IMG/VR virus record: IMGVR_UViG_3300029787_000174
Coordinates: 1 to 34,080 of that record
Origin: a virus
Length of the DNA stretch: 34,080 nucleotides
Strand: one strand, 5' to 3'
Of the stretch, positions 1 through 8,079 are shown piece by piece. The notes under the pieces were generated by a model, which was given only the letters and a program-made list of their open reading frames with translations, was not told the DNA's origin and ran no database searches. Position numbers and translations under genes: made by a program. Each line of letters starts with the position of its first letter. Positions within the stretch are counted from its first letter, which is position 1.

Positions 1-392
1 TCTTCCTCGATTCTATCTTTTTGATCTTTCGTGTACTCTTTATGAGCTACCACAGCATCTGCCAAGCCAGCAATACCGCCAGAACCCATAACTGAACCAC
101 TACTACCCGAAGGTGAAAAAGCGCCAAGCGCCTTGCCCATAAGCGCAGCATGTTCGTCTCGATCAAATCCTTCTTGCTCGTAAAACTTTTTCTTTTCGGT
201 ATCCTTCTCTTTTCGCTTTTTTTCCAGCCCATCAGCGACATCCGCTCGCTTTTTTGAGTCAGACTTACCAAAGCTTAAAAACGGCTTCTTTTTCTTTGCC
301 GTTTCGCCTGGAGCACTCACCGCCCCCGTGGTCATTGTTGGTGTAGTCTGCGGCACTTTTGGTACGCCGGTAATATTCGGCTGATCTGCCAT
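1..392 (-). CDS. Hypothetical lysine-rich phage protein, cut by the window edge
   Basis: The first 130 residues of a minus-strand gene are visible; it has no stop before base 1. It starts MADQPNITGVPKVPQ, continues with a Thr/Pro-rich stretch, a basic run (AKKKKPF, residues 32-38), a charged Lys/Glu region (about 48-72) and a Gly/Ser-rich stretch (about 90-105). Its ATG overlaps the stop of the 1109-residue gene in a TAATG junction, so translation is probably coupled, and it is the last visible gene of the minus-strand structural operon. I recognise no family. Position after the tail genes suggests a virion-associated or assembly protein, by inference only. Confidence 0.75.
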   Translation of the reverse strand, partial: MADQPNITGVPKVPQTTPTMTTGAVSAPGETAKKKKPFLSFGKSDSKKRADVADGLEKKRKEKDTEKKKFYEQEGFDRDEHAALMGKALGAFSPSGSSGSVMGSGGIAGLADAVVAHKEYTKDQKDRIEE

Positions 393-3300
393 TATTGTAC
401 CGCTCCTTCAGTTTGGTTTAGTGTGTTGACAGCTTCGTTTGACTGAAGAGCCCTCAAAGCCTCCATAGCTTCTTTGGCTTTAGCGACATCATCGGCAGTA
501 AACTCAGTAGGCTCCTGTGTTTCGGGTGTCTTTGGCGGCTCGGTATTTTGACCGACAACAGGTGGGGTTGACTTCACCTTTGTCTGACCCTCAGTCTGTA
601 CCGCATCTTGAGAGTCGTCCGATTCGGTATCTTCCGACAAAGGATCTTCGCTCCCAAACGTTTGTTTGAATACGTCTCTAATCTTGTCTCGCTTAGTTGT
701 TTTACGCTCTTCTTCTCGTTTAGCAATCTCAGCCGCCAGTTCTACAGCTTGTTTCTGCACAGACTCAGTTTTGTCTTCAATCTTTGTAGGCCCTGTTGGG
801 GGTAGCTTGATCTCGCCCTTAGACTCAGGTTCACCCGCAGCATCCTCGATAGCCACCTTGTTAAGTGCCGTTGATACTGGATCAGGATCTTTTGCCTTTT
901 CGGCTTCAGCTTTAGCTTTTGCCTCCGCATCTTTGCGTGCCTGCTCGCTTTCGGGGGTAGCCTGAAGCGCGCTCGTGAGTTCAGGTGTAAGCTCCGGAGT
1001 CGGTGGCGGGGGTGGAAACTGCTCTTCAATTGGAGGCTCTGGTGCAGTTACCGCATCAATCTCAGCATCAGACAACGCTTCAGCAGGTGGCGGTTTCGGC
1101 TGTGTTGGTGGGGGTGCCGTAAGCGCATCCATATCAACCTGTGACATGTCAAGCTGCGGATCTTGTCGTGGCTGGGTTGCAGGCGCTTCAGGTTTCGCCA
1201 AACGCTCGGGAATAAGACCCATTTCCGCATCTAGAACATAACCATCAGGTATCGCAGGCCCTGGCTTACCCTCGAGATTTGCGTCCCTTGACTGTTGAGT
1301 CCACCGACGAATCCTGAGTTGTTCCTCATCAGACAACGGATCAACCTTCTCTTCGCCAACAATCGGGGTTGTGTCGAAGCCCTCAAAATCACCAGGCTCA
1401 ATTGGCTCGGCTTGAGGCAGCTCAACGATTGGACGCAATCCAACTCCAGCAACAAGCTCGTACCCCTCTGGAATATTGTCCAAAGCCTCTTGTCGAGACG
1501 TTTTGAATAGTTCATCCCACTGACTGATAACACCCTTCTGCTCGTCAGAAAGTGCGTCAAATGTAGCTTGATTGAACGCAGCTTCAGCCTCTGCCGCAGG
1601 ATCGGGCACATCTGGAGCAGTCTCGACTTTAACTTCTCCTGAGAAAGCTTCCTGATCGGGAGATGCCTCGAGATCAACAAACTTCATTCCAGCGATATTT
1701 CGCTCGTTCGTAAACGTTTGGCGGGCTCGAGGATCGTACTCTTCGCTAATTGTAAAGCCCATTGTTTCAGGCGTTATGGAACTCATCCGATCTTGATCGG
1801 TAGCATCCCAAAACGCCGAGTCCAAGCCAGGGATTGGTGTTTCACCTTCTACGGTTTCAAAAACCGCTTGTGATGGCAACTGTCCTGATTCGATCTGAGC
1901 AACTGTTGGTGCAACTGCATTCCCCTCTTCGGACGCATCCTGAACGACTACCCGACGACCTGGAGCCTCAGAAACACGGTACAACTCTTCATCGTTCCCA
2001 TCCTCTTCGACCAGAGTAGTTGACCCGTCAGAGCCAACCCTAAACGTACGGCCATCACCTGTAACGAGGTAATCCTGATCACCTACGCGCTTACCGGTAA
2101 CCGATGAGCTTTGAATCTGTTGGTTAAGCCGCTCTTCATATTCGCGGTTACTCAAATGCCGACCATCTTGGTCAACCACGTAGCCACGATTTTCGATCAT
2201 CGCAGCATTTACCATATCCGGAGGCGTCAAAGACTCATCCGCAGCCCGTTGGATTGCACCGCCACCGAAAAACAATCCGCGCCTCGCAGCACGATCAACC
2301 CGTGTGGTTCTTTCAGGGTCGCGTTTAATGATCTCAATTTGGTCAACGTCGCCAGGTCTCAACATTACGCTGGGAGGATCGCGATCAGGAACCATGACAC
2401 GAACAACTCCAGGTGGGTCCGCAGCATGAAATTTCATGCGCTCGCCCGTAATCAATTCACCATTCAAGCGAAACTGAACAACGTCGCCGGTCCCAACTTG
2501 GCGCATACCATAGCCGCCAGGACCCCTCTTCTGTTGCCGGTAAAAAGCATTGACAGCCGCAAGGTCGTCTCGGCCTTGAACGTAGCTATCAAAATCAAGC
2601 TTTCCATCCTTGCCCATACTGATACGGCCAAGCTCGTCAAAACCATTGTCTGCAGCCCATGCACGAAACGCATTACTAGAAACGCTGATTCCCATGTTGG
2701 TGCGAAGCTTGTCGGCCCCACTGGGGTCCTCTTCAATCAGCTTTTTCTGCATCGCCTTCAGGCGTTCATTGCTATCCTCAAGCTCTTTATAGTCCGCCAA
2801 TTGAGCGCTAAGCGCATCCATGTCTCCAATGTCAAAGGTGCCTGGACTTTCTGCAATATCCTCAAGTTGAGCTACACCTTCCTTGGCTTTTGCGAAAAGC
2901 TCGACTACGTCTTCAGGTTTAGTGGCTACTTTAATGTTGTCAGATAGACCACGAAGAGATTTAATGTGGGCACCAGAAGAAGCCATCGCTCCAGCGTGCG
3001 CGTCCATGGTTTGGTTGTAAATAACCAAATCATTTGAATCACCCTGATCAAAAAAAGCTGCGTGCTCTGTAGTCGTTAAGATTCCCTTTTTGATTAAGGG
3101 GCTTGTCTCTGGATTTTTAAGCTCTTCAAAGTTTAATAGTTTGCCCGTTTCGTTGTCGATATCAAACAAAGTATGGTTTGCTTTGTCATTAAACTTAACC
3201 ATCAATTCTTTTAACGCCGCCGCATCTTCGATTTTTCTTAGATTGCGCGGGTCAGCCCCAGGACCGAACGGATTTGCGTCAAAAAACGCATTAAACATTG

Positions 3301-3721
3301 CAGACGAATAACCTCGACCACCCCGGTAGTTTTTGTCATTCGCGTTATCAAGTGCCTTCTGCACCATATTGTAGTCGTGTTGACCCGCCTTGCTGATTGC
3401 GGTTTCGCTCTTTTTAATAAGGCGATCGAGATCCCCAAGATACGCTTTCTTGAGACTCAACGCGTTAGCGTTCGTCATATCGGCAATTTTGGTCTGAAAC
3501 TTGCGCTCCGCTTCACGCCATTCAAGTGCAGCCTTGAGACGAGCCTTACCAGCATTCAACATGGCTTTTGTGTTGATGCTGATGCGATCCTCAATCTTCA
3601 GCAGCAACCCGTAGCGTTTCGCCTCAGTCATCACCTCGTCAGACGTGGGCGGGCCTGACTTACCTTCTCGAGCCTTGCGGATAGCCGCAGCCAAGTGAAC
3701 CATGTTGTAAGTCGTTGCCAT
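392..3721 (-). CDS. Large acidic probable virion protein (1109 aa)
   Basis: This is the largest gene in the window. The N-terminal 150 residues are charged and helical. The middle (about 400-560) looks more beta-like with conserved Gly/Asp. The C-terminal third is Pro/Glu/Ala/Gln-rich and low-complexity, with proline runs near residue 920 and helical Lys/Ala/Glu stretches after it. Two copies of a roughly 40-residue motif occur near residues 724 and 794 (LSDE..., then a Trp, then SR(Q/D)A, then IP(E/D)GY and GL(R/I)P). It follows the 262-residue gene with a TAATG overlap. Size and place at the end of the tail operon fit an internal or ejected virion protein of a short-tailed phage. No catalytic motif such as a lysozyme domain was seen, so the role is inferred. 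Confidence 0.8.
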   Translation of the reverse strand: MATTYNMVHLAAAIRKAREGKSGPPTSDEVMTEAKRYGLLLKIEDRISINTKAMLNAGKARLKAALEWREAERKFQTKIADMTNANALSLKKAYLGDLDRLIKKSETAISKAGQHDYNMVQKALDNANDKNYRGGRGYSSAMFNAFFDANPFGPGADPRNLRKIEDAAALKELMVKFNDKANHTLFDIDNETGKLLNFEELKNPETSPLIKKGILTTTEHAAFFDQGDSNDLVIYNQTMDAHAGAMASSGAHIKSLRGLSDNIKVATKPEDVVELFAKAKEGVAQLEDIAESPGTFDIGDMDALSAQLADYKELEDSNERLKAMQKKLIEEDPSGADKLRTNMGISVSSNAFRAWAADNGFDELGRISMGKDGKLDFDSYVQGRDDLAAVNAFYRQQKRGPGGYGMRQVGTGDVVQFRLNGELITGERMKFHAADPPGVVRVMVPDRDPPSVMLRPGDVDQIEIIKRDPERTTRVDRAARRGLFFGGGAIQRAADESLTPPDMVNAAMIENRGYVVDQDGRHLSNREYEERLNQQIQSSSVTGKRVGDQDYLVTGDGRTFRVGSDGSTTLVEEDGNDEELYRVSEAPGRRVVVQDASEEGNAVAPTVAQIESGQLPSQAVFETVEGETPIPGLDSAFWDATDQDRMSSITPETMGFTISEEYDPRARQTFTNERNIAGMKFVDLEASPDQEAFSGEVKVETAPDVPDPAAEAEAAFNQATFDALSDEQKGVISQWDELFKTSRQEALDNIPEGYELVAGVGLRPIVELPQAEPIEPGDFEGFDTTPIVGEEKVDPLSDEEQLRIRRWTQQSRDANLEGKPGPAIPDGYVLDAEMGLIPERLAKPEAPATQPRQDPQLDMSQVDMDALTAPPPTQPKPPPAEALSDAEIDAVTAPEPPIEEQFPPPPPTPELTPELTSALQATPESEQARKDAEAKAKAEAEKAKDPDPVSTALNKVAIEDAAGEPESKGEIKLPPTGPTKIEDKTESVQKQAVELAAEIAKREEERKTTKRDKIRDVFKQTFGSEDPLSEDTESDDSQDAVQTEGQTKVKSTPPVVGQNTEPPKTPETQEPTEFTADDVAKAKEAMEALRALQSNEAVNTLNQTEGAVQ

Positions 3722-4509
3722 TACTTTACTGCTCCTGTCCCTGTATCTCCACCAGAGTACTGTGCGGCGGCACCACCACCGTCGGCTCCAGCTCCAGCAC
3801 CGCCACCACCGCCACCGGAGAATGCGCCCATAGTTGCAGCAGCGGTCAAGCCCTGCATACCAACGTCTGCAAATCTTTCGAACCCACTCCGAGATTGCAT
3901 CATCATTCCAGGAACCGCAGATTGAAGTCCACCCAAAGCTTGCCCATACTGGGTCACAGTGCCGCGATCAGCCTGCTGCTGCTGCGCACCAACTTGCTCA
4001 GAAAGGCGAGCAGTGCCCAACCGGCCCTGAGAAACTGTGGACCTCTGGCGATCTGCAAGAGCGCGCTTCAAAGCCTCCTTTCGACCCGAACCATAAGGCC
4101 CCTCACCGCGCTCAAGCTCGGCCCGCTGACCCTTTGCCTGCGCTTCAGCCGCACGCTGAATCTCTTCCGTGCCCTCGCGTTGCTTGGCTTGGCTAAATCC
4201 GTACTTCCCCTTTCTCAGCCTTTTTTGAGCCCGTCGAGCCTCCGGACCCATAGCCTTTTTGATCGCTCGACGACGTTTTCGCTCTGCGGCTTTTTGTGCT
4301 GCTATCGCCCTTTTTTCCCGCTTGTTTCCAGCAATAGCCTTACCAATACCAAGAGTAAGCGCCGTGCCGCCGATAATCGCCCCTGTAATCGGATCGATTG
4401 AAAACACCAGTCCAGGGTCTGGGTCACCACCCTCCAACAAACACAGCGCGTAAAACGCAAAAATACTGAGCCAAGCAACAGGATGAAATTTTGGAATCAA
4501 TATGTGCAT
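3721..4509 (-). CDS. Basic virion-associated protein with N-terminal hydrophobic segments
   Basis: The 262-residue product has a hydrophobic segment at residues 9-26 and a Gly/Ala-rich hydrophobic segment at about 43-61. Then comes a strongly basic helical region (KRERKRRRAIKK-like, about 63-110), a Gln/Arg-rich region, and a glycine tail (about 230-262) with a run of six Gly. The start is supported by GAGGG four bases upstream of ATG. It is co-transcribed with the tail genes and overlaps the next gene by TAATG. Membrane-active N-terminus plus basic coil is reminiscent of small ejection proteins of short-tailed phages, but no specific family was recognised. Confidence 0.75.
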   Translation of the reverse strand: MHILIPKFHPVAWLSIFAFYALCLLEGGDPDPGLVFSIDPITGAIIGGTALTLGIGKAIAGNKREKRAIAAQKAAERKRRRAIKKAMGPEARRAQKRLRKGKYGFSQAKQREGTEEIQRAAEAQAKGQRAELERGEGPYGSGRKEALKRALADRQRSTVSQGRLGTARLSEQVGAQQQQADRGTVTQYGQALGGLQSAVPGMMMQSRSGFERFADVGMQGLTAAATMGAFSGGGGGGAGAGADGGGAAAQYSGGDTGTGAVK

Positions 4510-4530
4510 GGAACCCTCAAACCGAAATAA

Positions 4531-5484
4531 TCATAACAAGTTAAGGACTCGAGCGTTCCGAATACCTAAACTGAGTTTACCCACAAGATCAAAATAACCT
4601 CGATTTACCACCATTGACTTCCTTCTTGATCCGGCATTCTGCAAGTAAACAGCCTCACCATCAGGCGCTTCAATCGAGCACTCAACAGAAATCTCATGAT
4701 AGCCTTTGCTCAATTCGGCTACGTGGTGCAAATCAAGTTGTCGACCTGTATGAGCCTCTGTTTGAATATATCGAGGGTTACCGCCACGATACTTGAGTAG
4801 TTTGGCCGGTTCGTCGGAGTCAATTCGGGCATACCGATCAAAAGAAATGTGGTCCGCAGGATCGAGATACTTTTCGTCGTAGTAGTCAAATACAGCCATA
4901 CCTGGGCCTGTCTGATCAACTCGATCAAGTGCTCCAGGAGACACAGGATGAAACATGTTCTGGCCCAGTGTGCGGGTACTCGCAGTAACTACATTATTAT
5001 CGAGCCTACATCGCAATCGAATAATTGAGTTCACACCACCGCTGTGATTGTTGCCGTCTTTATCTTTGTAGATACCTCGCCATGAATTGTAGCTAAAAAA
5101 CAAAGACCACTGCATCAAGGACACTGATGTTGCGTATGGTTGGTACCAGCGTAAAGAACATCCAGGCAAAGCAAAAAAGTTGAGCGAGTCTTCCGTTTCT
5201 GGTATTCCACTACCGTAAACAGTCGACGAAGTAAGCATTGACTCAACCCGAGCTAATGACGCTTGTTCAGGCTGAATATGATAGTCCTCAACGACAAAAT
5301 CTGGATCGAGATTTTGGTACGACAATCGACCATTTGTTTGGGACATCAACCCACTATCTTTATGCGGTGTGTCAAGCCTTGCATGAGTCGAAAGTGTATA
5401 GTGGTCATTCACGTCACTAAAAGACTTCGTTTTAAGAAGCGGGTTTCCGTTTCCCGGCAGCAGTGGAAGCATAATTTTAGGCAC
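4531..5484 (-). CDS. Tail-side structural protein (317 aa)
   Basis: I read a GTG start preceded by GAGG at 4-5 bases. An in-frame ATG four codons later lacks well-placed spacing. The protein is rich in aromatic residues, Gly, Asn and Asp, with alternating hydrophobics typical of beta-rich virion proteins. It ends in a pattern (G-Y-H-E-I-S-V-E ... L-S-L-G-I-R-N-A-R-V-L-N-L) that resembles the inner PGEHTIEL...R-R-L-V-A-F-D-L segment of the 862-residue neighbour, suggesting a shared beta-sandwich. It lies six bases after that neighbour's stop. The likely role is a tail appendage or tail-tip protein; the specific role is unknown. Confidence 0.72.
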   Translation of the reverse strand: MPKIMLPLLPGNGNPLLKTKSFSDVNDHYTLSTHARLDTPHKDSGLMSQTNGRLSYQNLDPDFVVEDYHIQPEQASLARVESMLTSSTVYGSGIPETEDSLNFFALPGCSLRWYQPYATSVSLMQWSLFFSYNSWRGIYKDKDGNNHSGGVNSIIRLRCRLDNNVVTASTRTLGQNMFHPVSPGALDRVDQTGPGMAVFDYYDEKYLDPADHISFDRYARIDSDEPAKLLKYRGGNPRYIQTEAHTGRQLDLHHVAELSKGYHEISVECSIEAPDGEAVYLQNAGSRRKSMVVNRGYFDLVGKLSLGIRNARVLNLL

Positions 5485-5490
5485 GGGACC

Positions 5491-8079
5491 TCACTTTTGA
5501 ACCTTGATCGCAGTCAATCGAGCGTTTCCGAAATCAACCCGAACACCTTGAAGTATGTCTCGATCCCCTACAGGGGAGGCCCATTGACGCTCAAACGGAA
5601 CTTTGACCTTTGATGAATCCGACGTAACACCGGGAATCATCCCAAGCGTAACGCTCAAGGTTCTTGGGTCGCTTGGGCTGGTGCCTTTCGTCCAAATCGA
5701 GGGGCACATCGTACAAGTAAACCCACCAAACTCGGTTATGACTCTATCCGTTGTACCGGTATTCTCGATAACGGTCATGATCGGTATATTAATACCTAAG
5801 TTACTTTGAACAAGGTTACCGCCTATTCCAGTTGTCGAATCAATGTAGAAACTATCGTCGGGGTCATCCTCAAAAAATTCATCAACACGACCGACATCAC
5901 GCCATCCAGGGTCCATGTCCCAATAATTCTTTTTACCCAGTCGCTTCATTGGAAGGTTGACCATTTTTGATGACGCATCAAACAAAGCAGAACGATTCAG
6001 CCAATTAAAAGAATTCACTACTGAAGGAACAGAATCCGTGGAAACAATCCAAGATCCGTCTTCTTTGTAGCCAATAGCGAAGAACGCAAACAAGTCTAAA
6101 TATCTTTCGGCCAAGCAATACGGTAAATAGTCTCGTGCATATTTCCTAAGTTTTACGCCATCGGTGTACTTGTTCATCATGTTAAGTACATTGAGAGCAT
6201 CATCAGAGTACAAAGGTTGAATACTCCGAAGCTCGACATCCATCATCAAAATCAATTGTTCGCGTGGCCGTAAAACCTGCTCGGATGCCGGGGGTGTAAT
6301 GCTGAGTTTGTTAAAGCCATCATCCTTCTGCAACTGCAACCACCCCAACCTCGACGTAGATAACAGCGACGAACCGTCCGTTGTTCTCCACCCGTTGGTG
6401 TGTCGAGGTACGACATTATTTGCTAGAGTATCGCCATGCTTGTAACCAGGAAAAATTGCCTCCGACGTACTCGCATCGTTGTCGGACTCAAAAACTCCCG
6501 TAAATTGATTGACCGTAAGGCCCGGCACAATCGTCGAAGTCTCAGAGTAAACTACTTTACTTGGTAGGTACTTGTTCGTTAGAACCTCATCGTTCAATGC
6601 ACTGTCAGGTATTGCGTTAATCGTATTCGATAAAACCTCTCTGACATCTTTTACATTTCGATCCGTAACCTCAGTTTCTGTTTTGAAAGATGGTATTCTC
6701 CCAAGGGGATCAAAATAAAAAGGAGACGAAGAAGAGCCCCCAAAACTATCTGTTGGTGTTCTTGATGGGTGAATCGGCAGGTCAAACGCAACAAGTCGTC
6801 GAGAAAACACCCCAACAAAATCACCTTTTTTAAACTTCCCTTTTTTGCGCTGAAGTCGTCGAACACACAATTCGATTGTATGCTCTCCCGGCTGCACCTC
6901 AACAACAGCACCCAAGCGGGTAGGCATCACTTCAGGGCCGCAAGAAACCGCCCGAGATGATTTTATTTTCTGGCCTGGACGCGAATCTTTACTTTCACCT
7001 AATGTCGACGTAACACCCCAGGATCGCTGACCGGTAATTTGCTCTACGAATTTAACCGACTCTGGGTCGACACCAGCACCAAGAACATTTTCCCACTCTT
7101 CTTTTTCAATCTCATCTTCCTCTTTTGTGCGGATACCATCGCTCACTTTCAAGCCGTGAGGCGATTCTTCGTACGGTAACCGCTTACCTGTAATCGTTTC
7201 CTCTATAATTTTTCCGTCTAAACGAATCGCAAACTGGACCAAGCAAGGCAAAAATCCCTTCGAAATGTGGTGATACCCATGTTTATGAGGTTCATCTATT
7301 TCTTGCGACGACGATGAACCCCAGAATACATTTTCGTTAAGCTGGTACGAAAACTCTTCGTCGTAAATCTCAATGTTGTCGGTTTTGTTCTTCGCATACG
7401 GATTTGAAAGAGCCTCATGCGTAGGAGAAGGGCCCAATCGATTTAGTACCGTGCGCTCTTTAACTGCAAGCGAATCGGTCCCGTGTTCATCAAACCAAGA
7501 ATCGTCAGCCTCTGGGGCGTCTAAATCTGCACCACGAAATCGCAATCCTGGTATCCAAGGCTTTTTGTACTCAAAAAATCCTTGCCAAATATACTGGGCG
7601 TAAGCTGAAACCCAAATCTTTGAGTGACCTGTGGTAAAAGTAAGTTTCTGACTATCCGACAAATTAGCATTTTTGACCGCAGACCAAGCGCCGTGATTGG
7701 GCACAATCGACGGGTATGCATTGGGGCTGACGCCATCAAAACCAAAATAGTCTCGAAATGTAGCGCCATCAAGCCGAACGAAATTTGGAGGTGTTCGATC
7801 CGAACTCGCCTTGTTCTGCTGCCAAAATTCAAACCGACTTTCAACTTGAGACACATGTGTTTTAAAATACGCACCTTCTGCGACGGAAGGGCCCGTAGGT
7901 AGCGGTGTTGTGCTATCCGGATGCGGCCTTAGACTTCTTTTAAGGTTACCCGCATTGAAATTAGTTCGATCAAGTCGACCCTGCAAAATATCATAAACAG
8001 GGTGAATATCCTCATTGAAGTCTGTCGGATCCAAAACATCACGAGTACGCAAAAATCTTCGAGGAAAAATGTGTGGCAT
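5491..8079 (-). CDS. Large tail-side structural protein (862 aa)
   Basis: This 862-residue protein starts MPHIFPRRFLRTRD and has no signal peptide or membrane segment. Its composition (Asp, Asn, Gly, Ser, aromatic residues) suggests a beta-rich virion protein. A middle segment (PGEHTIELCVRRLQ ... RRLVAFDLP, about residues 400-435) looks like a receptor- or appendage-type beta-sandwich and is echoed in the 317-residue neighbour. Its ATG overlaps the stop of the nozzle-like gene (TAATG), so it is coupled to it. Order nozzle, then this, then the 317-residue protein suggests distal tail or fiber function. I do not recognise a depolymerase or lysozyme motif. Confidence 0.75.
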   Translation of the reverse strand: MPHIFPRRFLRTRDVLDPTDFNEDIHPVYDILQGRLDRTNFNAGNLKRSLRPHPDSTTPLPTGPSVAEGAYFKTHVSQVESRFEFWQQNKASSDRTPPNFVRLDGATFRDYFGFDGVSPNAYPSIVPNHGAWSAVKNANLSDSQKLTFTTGHSKIWVSAYAQYIWQGFFEYKKPWIPGLRFRGADLDAPEADDSWFDEHGTDSLAVKERTVLNRLGPSPTHEALSNPYAKNKTDNIEIYDEEFSYQLNENVFWGSSSSQEIDEPHKHGYHHISKGFLPCLVQFAIRLDGKIIEETITGKRLPYEESPHGLKVSDGIRTKEEDEIEKEEWENVLGAGVDPESVKFVEQITGQRSWGVTSTLGESKDSRPGQKIKSSRAVSCGPEVMPTRLGAVVEVQPGEHTIELCVRRLQRKKGKFKKGDFVGVFSRRLVAFDLPIHPSRTPTDSFGGSSSSPFYFDPLGRIPSFKTETEVTDRNVKDVREVLSNTINAIPDSALNDEVLTNKYLPSKVVYSETSTIVPGLTVNQFTGVFESDNDASTSEAIFPGYKHGDTLANNVVPRHTNGWRTTDGSSLLSTSRLGWLQLQKDDGFNKLSITPPASEQVLRPREQLILMMDVELRSIQPLYSDDALNVLNMMNKYTDGVKLRKYARDYLPYCLAERYLDLFAFFAIGYKEDGSWIVSTDSVPSVVNSFNWLNRSALFDASSKMVNLPMKRLGKKNYWDMDPGWRDVGRVDEFFEDDPDDSFYIDSTTGIGGNLVQSNLGINIPIMTVIENTGTTDRVITEFGGFTCTMCPSIWTKGTSPSDPRTLSVTLGMIPGVTSDSSKVKVPFERQWASPVGDRDILQGVRVDFGNARLTAIKVQK

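Noticed and set aside
2111-2947. 278-codon plus-strand frame inside the 1109-residue gene
   Set aside because: Fully antisense to a long gene with good operon context; composition is not protein-like.
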